Made by a program: the position numbers and the translations under genes. DNA of 64,000 nucleotides, taken from the NCBI GenBank assembly GCA_018266755.1, contig JAFDZW010000001.1, positions 273,635-337,634 on the forward strand, given 5' to 3'. Below are positions 53,845 through 62,659 of the stretch, piece after piece (the stretch's first letter is position 1; each line of letters starts with the position of its first letter). The DNA comes from Bacteroidota bacterium (GTDB taxonomy: Bacteria; Bacteroidota; Ignavibacteria; Palsa-1295). The notes below the pieces were generated by a model, which was given only the letters and a program-made list of their open reading frames with translations, had not been told where the DNA came from and made no database searches.

Positions 53845-54912
53845 ATGCTTCTCAAACTCATTCTAATGCGTTTTGGAATTGTGGTTATTGCAGTGCTGTG
53901 CATGCTCAGTATTGTCGAACCTGCCGGTGCGGCGACACAGGCGCAGTTCGATCAGGTCAAGAAAGCGATCCGGGCCCATGACCTTCGAGCAGTGCAAGCG
54001 TTGACTCGGAGTGAACCGGGTGTTTTGACGTTTCGCGACAGTGTTGGCAACTTCACGCTGCTACATATTGCCTGCATGAACGCCGATGCAAAAATCGTCT
54101 CGTTCCTGCTTACGAAACAGCTCGACCCGAATGCGATCGACCGGATGAACATGACTCCCGCGCATTGGGCGGTGGTTGCACGTTCGGTCGAAACGATGAA
54201 AGCGTTGGCCGATGGCGGCGCCAATTTGCATGCGGGCGACAGCGTCGATTATCTGCTCGACGATGCGATCGGGATGGAGGATGTCAAAATGGTCGAGTAT
54301 CTGCTGAGCAAGGGTTTTTCGCCGAACTTCTATTCGATGCATGTGAACCTGCCGCTCGTTTCGGCAGCGTGGGTTGGCAACACCGAGATCATCAAGCGCC
54401 TTCTCGATGCCGGTGGCAAGATCAACCTACAGGGAAACCAGAGCGAATCGGCGATCTCGACGGCATGCGGCCGCGGGAAGCCCGATGTCGTGAAATTCTT
54501 GCTCGAACATGGAGCCGAACCCAACGGTAATTATCCTCTCGCTGCCGAACCGATGGTGCAAGTGCTGAAGATGGACGATATCGAAAGTTTCAAACTGCTG
54601 CTCGCACACGGGTATGATCTGCACAAACAACGAGAGGTCGCTCCGCTTTGCGCACTCGCTCGGTTTTCCGATAACCCTGCCTTTGGCGACCTCATGCTCT
54701 CTCACCATGCGGATATGAACGTGACCGAGCGCCGCTCGCTCGCGACGCCGATGCAGCTTGCGGTGCGCTACCAGCACCGCAAGGTGATGAAGTGGTTGAT
54801 GGCCCATGGCGCACGCATGGATACAGCAGATCCCGAGACCGACGAACCGGTCACGCTTGCGCTGAAAATGCAGGATATCGAATCGATGCAGATGCTGCAG
54901 TCGAGAAAGTAG
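53845..54912 (+). CDS. Secreted ankyrin-repeat protein
   Basis: 355 residues. The signal peptide runs to VEPAGAA. About eight ankyrin-type repeats follow, for example GNFTLLHIACMNADAKIVSF, MTPAHWAVVARSVETMKALA, VSAAWVGNTEIIKRLLDAGG and PMQLAVRYQHRKVMKWLMAHG. It is a periplasmic protein-interaction scaffold of unknown partner. ATG 53845 is chosen as it begins the signal peptide. Confidence 0.85.
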   Translation: MLLKLILMRFGIVVIAVLCMLSIVEPAGAATQAQFDQVKKAIRAHDLRAVQALTRSEPGVLTFRDSVGNFTLLHIACMNADAKIVSFLLTKQLDPNAIDRMNMTPAHWAVVARSVETMKALADGGANLHAGDSVDYLLDDAIGMEDVKMVEYLLSKGFSPNFYSMHVNLPLVSAAWVGNTEIIKRLLDAGGKINLQGNQSESAISTACGRGKPDVVKFLLEHGAEPNGNYPLAAEPMVQVLKMDDIESFKLLLAHGYDLHKQREVAPLCALARFSDNPAFGDLMLSHHADMNVTERRSLATPMQLAVRYQHRKVMKWLMAHGARMDTADPETDEPVTLALKMQDIESMQMLQSRK

Positions 54913-54990
54913 CTTGCATTATTGAACGGAGTTTTCCCTCGACGGGCGGCCACCAAGCCGCCCGTTGTGTTTGCATCGCTTTCAAACGAC

Positions 54991-55074
54991 GTCATTCTGA
55001 GCGAAGCGAAGAATCCCTATGGCGGAGCCTCACAGGGTTTCATCGAGGGATTCTTCGCCTCGCTCAGAATGACA
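54991..55074. repeat. Dispersed palindromic repeat, family B, well-preserved copy
   Basis: GTCATTCTGAGCGAAGCGAA and TTCTTCGCCTCGCTCAGAAT form near-perfect arms around the GGAGCCTCACAGGGTTTCAT core. It lies between the ankyrin gene and gatB. Confidence 0.85.
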
Positions 55075-55164
55075 ATGTGGATAATGTCGAAACCGAGCCA
55101 CTCTCGATTCGCTCCCGTCCGAACCCTGTAAGTATCCTATCTGTTAGCCATAGCTTACAGAACC

Positions 55165-56631
55165 ATGGATACCGAACTCCTGCAGAAATACGAACCCGTG
55201 ATCGGGCTTGAGGTGCATGCGCAGATGCTGACGAAGTCAAAGGCATTCTGTACGTGCTCGACCGAATTTGGAGCGCCGCCGAACTCACGCACGTGCCCCG
55301 TCTGCCTTGGGCATCCCGGGACATTACCCGTGCTCAACGAAAACCTCGTGCGGTTTATCGTGCGTATGGGGATAGCGACGCATTGCCATATCCGCGAGCA
55401 TTCGATCTTCGCACGCAAGAATTACTTCTACCCCGATCTGCCGAAGGGCTACCAGATCTCGCAGTATGAGACGCCCATCTGTCATGGCGGCTGGATCGAA
55501 GCGGAGCTGCCGGATGGCGCACTCAAGCGTATCGGCATCACCCGAATTCACATGGAGGAGGATTCCGGCAAGTCGATCCACGATTTCGGCAGCGAGACGC
55601 TCGTCGATCTCAATCGCGCGGGCGTGCCGTTGATCGAGATCGTCAGCGAACCGGACATGCGCTCGAGCGACGAAGCGTACGCATATCTCACTGCGATCAA
55701 GGCGATCGTCACGTACCTCGGTATCTGCGACGGGAATATGGAAGAGGGCTCGCTTCGCTGCGATGCGAACGTCTCTGTACGGCTCAAAGGGAGCCCGCAG
55801 TTCGGGCAGAAGACCGAGGTGAAGAATCTGAACTCCTTCCGCAACGTGCAGCGCGCGATCCAATCCGAGATCGAACGGCAGATTGGCTTGCTTGAGGCCG
55901 GGCAGCCTGTCATACACGAGACGATGATGTTCGATGCGAACAAAGGCGTCACACGGGCGATGCGTACGAAGGAAGAAGCGCACGACTACCGCTACTTCCC
56001 GGAGCCGGATCTGCTTCCGGTCACGATCACGAGCGAGTACATCGAAGAGACCCGCACACAAATCCCCGAACTGCAGCGCGAACGCCGAGACCGATTTGTG
56101 CACGAGTATTCGTTGCCGAAATACGACGCCGATGTGCTCACCGTCGATAAAGCGATCGCAGATTTTTTTGAGAATGCCGTGCTTGCGCTCGAGAGTCGCA
56201 ATGCCGAGGACATCAAGGCGATCTCGAACTATACGATGGGCGATGTGATGCGTATGCTCACCGAGCAGAAAAAGAGCATTGCAACGCTCGGCCTGGATCC
56301 GAGGCACTTAGCCGAGCTGATAACGCTGGTGTCGAAGTCCACGATCTCGAATAAAATTGCCAAAGATCTCCTGCCCGAGCTATTGGGGTCGGCGAAGTCG
56401 CCGAAGCAGATCGTCGAGGAGCGAGGGATGGTACAGGTTTCCGACGAAGGCGCACTGCGCGAGGCCATCAAAACCGTGCTCGCAAACAACGGCGATAATC
56501 TTTCGAAGTACAAAGCCGGCAAGGTCGCATTACTTGGCTTCTTCGTCGGTCAGACGATGAAGGCCATGGGCGGCAAAGCAAATCCGACACTGTTGAACGA
56601 ATTAGTGAAGCAAGAGATTGAGAAGTGCTGA
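55165..56631 (+). CDS. gatB: Aspartyl/glutamyl-tRNA amidotransferase subunit B
   Basis: tRNA-binding and kinase subunit of GatCAB, which converts Glu-tRNA(Gln) and Asp-tRNA(Asn) to their amidated forms. 488 residues: YEPVIGLEVHAQMLTKSKAF, the zinc-type CTCSTEFGAPPNSRTCPVC, FYPDLPKGYQISQYE and the C-terminal YqeY-like tail. The last codon and stop (TGC TGA) fall in the first heptamer unit of the repeat that follows, so the native C-terminus has probably been replaced. Confidence 0.96.
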   Translation: MDTELLQKYEPVIGLEVHAQMLTKSKAFCTCSTEFGAPPNSRTCPVCLGHPGTLPVLNENLVRFIVRMGIATHCHIREHSIFARKNYFYPDLPKGYQISQYETPICHGGWIEAELPDGALKRIGITRIHMEEDSGKSIHDFGSETLVDLNRAGVPLIEIVSEPDMRSSDEAYAYLTAIKAIVTYLGICDGNMEEGSLRCDANVSVRLKGSPQFGQKTEVKNLNSFRNVQRAIQSEIERQIGLLEAGQPVIHETMMFDANKGVTRAMRTKEEAHDYRYFPEPDLLPVTITSEYIEETRTQIPELQRERRDRFVHEYSLPKYDADVLTVDKAIADFFENAVLALESRNAEDIKAISNYTMGDVMRMLTEQKKSIATLGLDPRHLAELITLVSKSTISNKIAKDLLPELLGSAKSPKQIVEERGMVQVSDEGALREAIKTVLANNGDNLSKYKAGKVALLGFFVGQTMKAMGGKANPTLLNELVKQEIEKC

Positions 56632-57164
56632 GTGCTGAGTGCTTAGTGCTTAGTGCTTAGTGCTTAGTGCTTAGTATACAGTTCAACCTACATGTAAGGA
56701 GGTCAGCAATGGCAAAGATAGAACGATTTGAGGATCTGATTGCGTGGCAGAAAGCCCGAGTGTTAACGCGCGAAGTGTATCAAGTAACGCGGACCGGCCG
56801 ATTCTCGAAGGACTTTGGGCTTGCAGGACAAATTCAGCGCGCATCTGTTTCTGTAATGTCCAACATTGCCGAAGGATTTGAGCGAGGACGACGAGCTGAG
56901 TTGCATCAGTTTCTATCTATAGCCAAAGGATCGTGCGGCGAGGTCAGAAGTCAATTATATGTAGCGTTGGATGCAGAATATCTTTCTGAGGAGCGGTTTG
57001 CGGAGTTGAAGTCGCTCTGTGAAGAGACCGGAAGGATCATTAACGGATTGCGTTCGAGCATTCAACGCAACCCAAAATCAGGATTTTAGAACTACAACAA
57101 TAACACTCGGCACTCAGCACTTAGCACTTAGCACTCAGCACTTAGCACTTAGCACTCAGCACTT
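56625..57164. repeat. Cassette: heptamer-repeat inverted arms around a four-helix-bundle gene
   Basis: The left arm (56625-56676) repeats GTGCTTA/GTGCTGA heptamers about seven times. The right arm (57104-57164) repeats the inverted forms GCACTTA/GCACTCA about eight times. One complete gene (56709-57089) lies between. The arms could pair into a long stem with the gene in the loop. The empty element at 5048-5127 has the same 7-bp periodicity and inverted layout with a different heptamer. Confidence 0.8.
56709..57089 (+). CDS. Four-helix-bundle protein (23S rRNA intervening-sequence protein family)
   Basis: 126 residues, all helical. FEDLIAWQKARVLTREVYQV, FGLAGQIQRASVSVMSNIAE and GFERGRRAELHQFLSIAKGS are the standard motifs of the IVS/S23 four-helix-bundle family (PF05635), distantly related to DGR Avd proteins. 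A strong Shine-Dalgarno AAGGAGG (56696-56702) sits 6 nt before ATG 56709, unlike most genes here. The family function is unknown. The gene is wholly enclosed by inverted heptamer repeats, which suggests a mobile cassette. Confidence 0.88.
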   Translation: MAKIERFEDLIAWQKARVLTREVYQVTRTGRFSKDFGLAGQIQRASVSVMSNIAEGFERGRRAELHQFLSIAKGSCGEVRSQLYVALDAEYLSEERFAELKSLCEETGRIINGLRSSIQRNPKSGF

Positions 57165-57178
57165 TACCACACCTGTTC

Positions 57179-57952
57179 ATGAGACGCAAATTTGTGTGCG
57201 GTAACTGGAAGATGAACGGCGCAGCGTCCGAAGCGAGCGACATCATCTCCGGTATTGTAGGGCATTGGGATGACTCGTTCAAGTCCGTCGAGATCGGGGT
57301 GTGTCCGCCGTTCACGTCGATTGCAGCGGTACATGGACTGGTAAGCGGCCGGGGCGTGCAGATCGCGATTGGTGCGCAGAACTGTCATCATCAACAGAAA
57401 GGCGCCTTCACCGGCGAGATCTCGCCGCGTATGCTCGTCGAAGCCGGGTGTACATATGTCATTCTCGGCCACAGCGAACGCCGCACACTCTTTGGCGAGA
57501 ACAACGAGTTCATCAACAAGAAGATGATCGCCGCGCTTGCTGCCGGACTCAAACCGATCCTGTGTATCGGTGAGACACTCGAAGAGCGCGAACTGCAACG
57601 AACGTTTGAAGTCTTGCTCGAACAACTCCGTGGTGGACTTCGCGATATCACGCCGATGCAGATGCATCAAGTCACGATCGCATACGAACCCGTGTGGGCA
57701 ATCGGCACGGGGAAGACGGCGACGCCCGAGATCGCGCAGGACGCACATTCGTTCATCCGTCAAGAACTTGGCAAATTATTCGACGATGCCGTTGCCGGTC
57801 GTGTGCAGATTCTCTATGGCGGCAGCATGAACGACAAGAATGCTGCCGATCTGCTCGCGCAGCCCGATATCGACGGCGGACTCATCGGCGGCGCCGCGCT
57901 TGTAGCTGCTTCGTTTGTTTCCATCATCCGCTCTGCGGTTGCCGCCTCATAA
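57179..57952 (+). CDS. tpiA: Triosephosphate isomerase
   Basis: Glycolytic isomerase, 257 residues. The catalytic residues are seen in order: Lys11 in GNWKMNG, His in ILGHSERRTLFGE, Glu in YEPVWAIGTGKTA. The phosphate loop is LYGGSMNDKNA with IDGGLIGGAAL. The start is 15 bp after the heptamer-repeat cassette. It is followed at 13 nt by the HMT-MTHFR gene. Confidence 0.96.
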   Translation: MRRKFVCGNWKMNGAASEASDIISGIVGHWDDSFKSVEIGVCPPFTSIAAVHGLVSGRGVQIAIGAQNCHHQQKGAFTGEISPRMLVEAGCTYVILGHSERRTLFGENNEFINKKMIAALAAGLKPILCIGETLEERELQRTFEVLLEQLRGGLRDITPMQMHQVTIAYEPVWAIGTGKTATPEIAQDAHSFIRQELGKLFDDAVAGRVQILYGGSMNDKNAADLLAQPDIDGGLIGGAALVAASFVSIIRSAVAAS

Positions 57953-57965
57953 GCAATACCCACGC

Positions 57966-59813
57966 GTGAACAGATTTCTCAAGCGACTCGCATCGGCAAC
58001 AACGAATCCGATCGTCACCGACGGTTCGATGGATGTGGCGCTCGCCGCACAAGGTATTGTCGCTACGCCGATCGAGGCGCTGAACATCGCCAAATCGGTT
58101 GCCGTTGAACATGCGCACCGCGAGTTTGCGAAAGCAGGCGCCGAACTGATTTGTTCGAATACCGAACATGCCTCGCCGCTTGCGCTCGAACGCAACGGGT
58201 TGCGCCAAAAAGCGTACGAAATCAATCGTAAAGGGGTGTGGCTCGCACGCAGTGTTGCCGCCGAATCCAATTTGCTTGTTGCCGGCGTTGTCGGTCCGGT
58301 TGGGAAGTATCTTTCTCCGCTCGGCCCTGCAAAGCCGGATGCCGTTCGTGTGTCGTTCGAAGAACAGATCCGTGCACTTGCCGATGGCGGGCCAGACGTA
58401 TTGCTGCTACGTAGCTTTATCGAACTGCGCGAGCTCGAGATTGCAGTGGAAGCGGCGAAGAAGGTGGCACCCGATCTGCCCATCATCGCGCAGAAGACAT
58501 TCCCGGAAGACGGTTCGTTGCTGGCAACGGATTATGCTCGCAAGGTTGCAGAGCGTCTGGTCGAACTCGGCGTGACGGTGATCGGTACGAATGGTACGGT
58601 CGGCCCGCAGCGGATGTTGACGATCGTGAAAGCATTCGCAGTGCCCGAGATCCCGCTCTCGGCACAACCCGATATCGGAATTCCTACACTTGTCGGCGGT
58701 CGAGCGATCTACAATGCGACGGCCGAATATGTAGCATCGAGCGCAAAGCGGCTTCTCGAGGCCGGTGTTTCGATCATTGGCGCGTTCGGCGGAGCTTCGC
58801 CGGATCACATTCGTGAGATCGCGAAAGCAGTCAAGGGTGAACACGTGCAGCCCGTCAAGGTTGAGGTGATCGAAACGAAGCACGAGGCGGTCAACGGCTC
58901 GCACGACGATGGAAAGTTTTCGAACTTCAAGCGCAACATCGGGAAGAAGTTTCTTGCAACGGTCGAGCTCGATATTCCACGAGGTCTCGATATGTCGAGT
59001 GTCCTCGACGGCGCGAAGTATCTGGCCGGAACAGGGATCGATGCAGTGAATATCTCCGACGGCGCGCGTGCGCGTTTGCGAGTGTCGTCGATCATGCTCT
59101 CGCATTTGGTGCAGCAGGAATGCGGCATCGAGGTCATCACCCATCTTGCATGCCGCGACCATAATATGGTCGGCTTACAGAGCGAGCTGCTTGGCGCAGA
59201 ATTACTCGGCGTTCGCAATATTCTTGCCGTTACCGGCGATCCTGCGCAGATCGGGGACTTCCCGTATGCAACGAGCGTCTATGATATCGACGCCATCGGG
59301 CTTATCCGGGCGCTCAGTTCGATGAACGCCGGGCGCGACTTGATGGGGAACCCCGTTATCGGACAGCATCAACACGCTACGCATTTCATGGTCTCGTGCG
59401 GATGCAATCCGGTAGCCGACGATATGGATACCGAGATCGCCCGTCTCGAACAGAAAGTAGCCGAAGGATGTGAAGTGATTTTCACTCAGCCGGTATTCGA
59501 AATGAGCATCCTCGAGAATTTCCTCGATCGCATCAAACCGTTTCGTCAGAAGGCAGCGATCATGCTCGGCATCTTGCCGTTGCGCAGTGTACGTCATGCC
59601 GAGTTTCTGCATTACGAAGTGCCCGGTATGAATATCCCGACCTGGATTCATGACCGGCTCGCGTCGAAACACAACGTCGAAGCACAATCGGCCGAGGGCG
59701 TGGAGATTTGCGTCGAATTCCTCCGGGATGCAAAGCCGCTGATCGACGGAGCATATTTGATGCCGCCGTTTAAGAAGTACGCGATGGCGGTCGAGATCCT
59801 CGATCGTCTGTAA
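57966..59813 (+). CDS. Homocysteine S-methyltransferase-like/methylenetetrahydrofolate reductase fusion
   Basis: 615 residues, GTG start. Residues 1-300 are a homocysteine-methyltransferase-fold domain; about 320-610 is a MetF-type MTHFR (ISDGARARLRVSSI, HLACRDHNMVGLQSELLGAE, LAVTGDPAQIGDFP). The usual zinc cysteines of the first domain are all absent: the GxNCxxGP motif reads GTNGTVGP (Gly210), and GGCCGTTPEHI reads GAFGGASPDHI (Phe274, Gly275). The reductase half looks active. The first half is probably not a zinc-dependent methyltransferase and may be regulatory or bind another partner. Confidence 0.88.
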   Translation: MNRFLKRLASATTNPIVTDGSMDVALAAQGIVATPIEALNIAKSVAVEHAHREFAKAGAELICSNTEHASPLALERNGLRQKAYEINRKGVWLARSVAAESNLLVAGVVGPVGKYLSPLGPAKPDAVRVSFEEQIRALADGGPDVLLLRSFIELRELEIAVEAAKKVAPDLPIIAQKTFPEDGSLLATDYARKVAERLVELGVTVIGTNGTVGPQRMLTIVKAFAVPEIPLSAQPDIGIPTLVGGRAIYNATAEYVASSAKRLLEAGVSIIGAFGGASPDHIREIAKAVKGEHVQPVKVEVIETKHEAVNGSHDDGKFSNFKRNIGKKFLATVELDIPRGLDMSSVLDGAKYLAGTGIDAVNISDGARARLRVSSIMLSHLVQQECGIEVITHLACRDHNMVGLQSELLGAELLGVRNILAVTGDPAQIGDFPYATSVYDIDAIGLIRALSSMNAGRDLMGNPVIGQHQHATHFMVSCGCNPVADDMDTEIARLEQKVAEGCEVIFTQPVFEMSILENFLDRIKPFRQKAAIMLGILPLRSVRHAEFLHYEVPGMNIPTWIHDRLASKHNVEAQSAEGVEICVEFLRDAKPLIDGAYLMPPFKKYAMAVEILDRL

Positions 59814-59819
59814 TCGGAC

Positions 59820-60764
59820 ATGCAGCAGACGCCACGCATCGGGATTGTCCTCGTGCATTTGAATGCATACGCTGACTCTGCGTTGTGTCTGCAGTCGCTC
59901 GAGTCGATGACCTACCCGAACGCGGAGATCATCGTCGTCGATAACGGTTCGACCGACGGTACGGGCTACCGTTTGCGCGAGGAATTTCCTGCCGTCACTC
60001 ATCTTCGCAGCGAAGAGAATCTTGGGTTTACCGGTGGCAACAATATCGGCATCGAATATTCGATGAGCCACGGTTGCGATCATGTACTGCTGCTGAACAA
60101 CGACACAATCATCACACCGGGGTTTCTCGAACCGCTTGTCGAACGACTGCTCTCTCTCGATACCATCGCGGCCGTCAGTGGGAAGATATACTATTATCCG
60201 TCCGCAATGGGTGGGCGTGATAAAATCATATGGTATGCAGGCGCATTCCAAAAGTGGCATACCGGATATCATCATGTCGGTGTCTTCGAAGAGGATCGGG
60301 GCCAGTTCGATACGGCGTGTACGACGGAGTATGCGTCGGGCTGTTTGATGCTCATGAGAGGGGATCTAATCAAGACGCTCGGGGGACTCTCGAAGGAATA
60401 CTTCATTTATTGGGAAGAATCCGATTGGTGTATGCGCGCACGCGAGCGTGGATACTCCTGCTGGTACGAACCCCGGGCGGTGATCTACCATAACTTCAAA
60501 AGCGCACCGCACGGGAAAGAGACGCCGTTTTATATGTATATGCAAACGCGTAACAGCTTTATCTTTGCGCGCAAGCATTTTCATGGGTCGGTATGGCTTC
60601 GCTATATTGCGTTCTATCCGCTCTACCTGCTGAATTTTTATGTGGATCTGCTTCGCTCGAAGAACTTTCGCGGCGCAAAAGCACTTGTGTTCGGCATCAT
60701 CGATTACTTCCGCGGGTATCGCGGAATGCAAGGACTTAAAGAACGCGGATATATCCGCCCATAG
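59820..60764 (+). CDS. Glycosyltransferase family 2 (rhamnosyltransferase-like)
   Basis: 314 residues. GT-A fold: IGIVLVHLNAYADSALCLQS, EIIVVDNGSTDGT, NLGFTGGNNIGIEYS, and LLLNNDTIITPGFLE with the metal-binding NND motif. YFIYWEESDWCMRARERGY is the acceptor-side ED motif of the rhamnosyltransferase-like subfamily. A hydrophobic C-terminal stretch (LRYIAFYPLYLLNFYVDLL) may lie at the membrane. It is followed at 6 nt by a sugar epimerase gene, so the pair probably makes a surface glycan. Confidence 0.9.
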   Translation: MQQTPRIGIVLVHLNAYADSALCLQSLESMTYPNAEIIVVDNGSTDGTGYRLREEFPAVTHLRSEENLGFTGGNNIGIEYSMSHGCDHVLLLNNDTIITPGFLEPLVERLLSLDTIAAVSGKIYYYPSAMGGRDKIIWYAGAFQKWHTGYHHVGVFEEDRGQFDTACTTEYASGCLMLMRGDLIKTLGGLSKEYFIYWEESDWCMRARERGYSCWYEPRAVIYHNFKSAPHGKETPFYMYMQTRNSFIFARKHFHGSVWLRYIAFYPLYLLNFYVDLLRSKNFRGAKALVFGIIDYFRGYRGMQGLKERGYIRP

Positions 60765-60770
60765 AATCTC

Positions 60771-61796
60771 ATGGCGACCAGTTTAGTGACAGGTGCGGCG
60801 GGCTTCATCGGTTCGCATGTTGTTGATGCATTACTTGCCGACGGGCATACCGTCGTTGCGTACGATGACCTTTCGGGCGGCTTTGTCGATAACGTCAACC
60901 CGAAGGCGACGTTCATCGAAGGAAGCGTCGTAGACGATCGCAAGCTCTCGCGCATCTTCAACGAATACAAATTCGACTACGTATTTCATCTCGCCGCATA
61001 CGCCGCAGAAGGGCTCTCGCACTTTATCAAGCGGTTCAACTATACGAATAACGTCATCGGCTCGGTCAACCTCATAAACGAATCGGTTAAGCACGAGGTT
61101 AAGCGCTTCATCTTCACGAGCTCGATCGCGGTCTACGGGAAGAATCAGCTTCCGATGCGCGAGGATCTCGTTCCGCAGCCGGAAGATTCGTACGGCATTG
61201 CGAAGTATTCGGTTGAACTCGATCTGAAAGCGTCGCATGAGATGTTCGGCCTCGATTATGTGATCTTCCGTCCGCATAACGTCTATGGCGAGCGCCAAAA
61301 CACCGGCGATAAGTACCGCAACGTGATCGGTATTTTCATGAATCAGATCCTGCGGGGTGAGCCGCTGACGGTCTTCGGAGACGGCGAGCAGAAGCGTGCA
61401 TTCAGCTACATCGCCGACGTCGCGCCGATCATTGCCAGAAGCGCAACACTCGACGCAGCGAGAAACGAAGTGTATAATGTCGGCGCCGATACAGTGTACA
61501 CCGTCAACCAGCTTGCAACGTCGGTCATGAAAGCGATGGGCTCCGATGCGCCGATCAATTATCTCCCGGCACGCAACGAAGTTGTCGATGCATGGAGCGA
61601 TCACGAAAAGGTGAAGAAGGCGTTCGGCATTGCAAGTGAAGTATCGCTCGACGAGGGGATCGCGCGGATGGCCGAGTGGGTCAAGTCGGTCGGGTCGCGT
61701 TCGACAAAGCCATTCGAAGGCATTGAGATCGAAAAGAACCTGCCGCCGAGCTGGAGAGTCGCCGCTGCGGGGAATTCAGCAATGACCCAGTTTTGA
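60771..61796 (+). CDS. NAD-dependent nucleotide-sugar epimerase/dehydratase
   Basis: Extended short-chain dehydrogenase of 341 residues. SLVTGAAGFIGSHVVDALLA binds NAD, FTSSIAVYGK carries the catalytic Ser/Thr, and SYGIAKYSVELD the Tyr-x-x-x-Lys. RPHNVYGERQN and AFSYIADVAP bind the nucleotide sugar. It most resembles UDP-glucose 4-epimerase-like enzymes. The last residues (AMTQF) may be new: a copy of the GCCGCTGCGGGGAATTC end, followed by TGA in the same frame, lies 167 bp downstream across a family B repeat. Confidence 0.88.
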   Translation: MATSLVTGAAGFIGSHVVDALLADGHTVVAYDDLSGGFVDNVNPKATFIEGSVVDDRKLSRIFNEYKFDYVFHLAAYAAEGLSHFIKRFNYTNNVIGSVNLINESVKHEVKRFIFTSSIAVYGKNQLPMREDLVPQPEDSYGIAKYSVELDLKASHEMFGLDYVIFRPHNVYGERQNTGDKYRNVIGIFMNQILRGEPLTVFGDGEQKRAFSYIADVAPIIARSATLDAARNEVYNVGADTVYTVNQLATSVMKAMGSDAPINYLPARNEVVDAWSDHEKVKKAFGIASEVSLDEGIARMAEWVKSVGSRSTKPFEGIEIEKNLPPSWRVAAAGNSAMTQF

Positions 61797-61809
61797 CTGT
61801 TTTCCAATT

Positions 61810-61893
61810 GTCATTCTGAGCAACGCGAAGAATCCCTTGATGAAACGCTGTGAGGCTCCGCCACAGGGATTCTTCGCTTCGCTCAGAATGACA
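61810..61893. repeat. Dispersed palindromic repeat, family B, flanked by a 17-bp duplication
   Basis: GTCATTCTGAGCAACGCGAA and TTCTTCGCTTCGCTCAGAAT arms around TGATGAAACGCTGTGAGGCT. The 17-bp sequence GCCGCTGCGGGGAATTC occurs at 61761-61777 (end of the epimerase gene) and again at 61928-61944. Confidence 0.85.
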
Positions 61894-62038
61894 GGTAATG
61901 ACAAGTATTTAGACAACTTCAAACTGAGCCGCTGCGGGGAATTCCTGAGTAGAAACTTTTTAGTTGTAGTGTCGTTAATTTAATCGTGGTCGCCCCGGAT
62001 CGCCCGCGGTGGTCGTTATCATCGTACCAAGATTGTCC

Positions 62039-62647
62039 ATGTCCCGTATTTGTCTGTTTGTCATTGTCGCGGTCGTATGTGTTTGTGCCGGTTCCGTCTT
62101 TGCACAGGAGCGCACGACGGGTACACGTACGGAAGTCGATTCGACGACCGGCGTGAAAACGGTACGGAGTTACGTCGAGGAAAAGAAAGTTGAAGATGTA
62201 ACTCCTCGCCACGACATGCTCGTCGTGAATCCGCTGAAGTTTTTCGTGTTCTACAACCTATCGTACTACCATGCATTCAGTGAGCGAATCGCAGGCGGGA
62301 TCGGTTTGCAGACCCCGACGCTTTCGGGAATCAGCGGATTCGGTGCGAATGCAGAACTTCGGTTCTATCCGTCCAAACATGCGCTTCGTGGCTTCTATAT
62401 TGCACCGAACGTGTCCTTCAATTCGCTGAGTTCTACGGATACATATGCCAATAACAGCGTCTCTGCAACGACATTCTCGGTCGGTGTCCTTCTGGGATGG
62501 CAGTGGTTTCCGGGCGACGACTTCGCGATCGGTCTCGGCATAGGGTACGACCGTTATTTTCTCAACGGCAGTACGTCGGGTGTGATGTTCGGATCGTATA
62601 ACGGCGGCGTGCCGGCGTTGCGATTCGATATTGGGTATGCGTGGTAA
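62039..62647 (+). CDS. Outer-membrane beta-barrel protein (DUF3575-like)
   Basis: 202 residues. A signal peptide ends SVFAQ. A charged linker is followed by alternating hydrophobic strands typical of an eight-stranded barrel: MLVVNPLKFFVFYNLSYYHA, GGIGLQTPTLSG, NAELRFYPSKHALRGFYIAP and ALRFDIGYAW ending in an aromatic residue. The RFYPSKHALRGFYIAP motif resembles DUF3575 outer-membrane proteins. Function is unknown. ATG 62039 begins the signal. Confidence 0.78.
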   Translation: MSRICLFVIVAVVCVCAGSVFAQERTTGTRTEVDSTTGVKTVRSYVEEKKVEDVTPRHDMLVVNPLKFFVFYNLSYYHAFSERIAGGIGLQTPTLSGISGFGANAELRFYPSKHALRGFYIAPNVSFNSLSSTDTYANNSVSATTFSVGVLLGWQWFPGDDFAIGLGIGYDRYFLNGSTSGVMFGSYNGGVPALRFDIGYAW

Positions 62648-62659
62648 GAGCGCCTGCGA

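Noticed and set aside
56625-57164. Diversity-generating retroelement suggested by the Avd-like four-helix-bundle protein
   Set aside because: No reverse transcriptase, template repeat or variable repeat is present.
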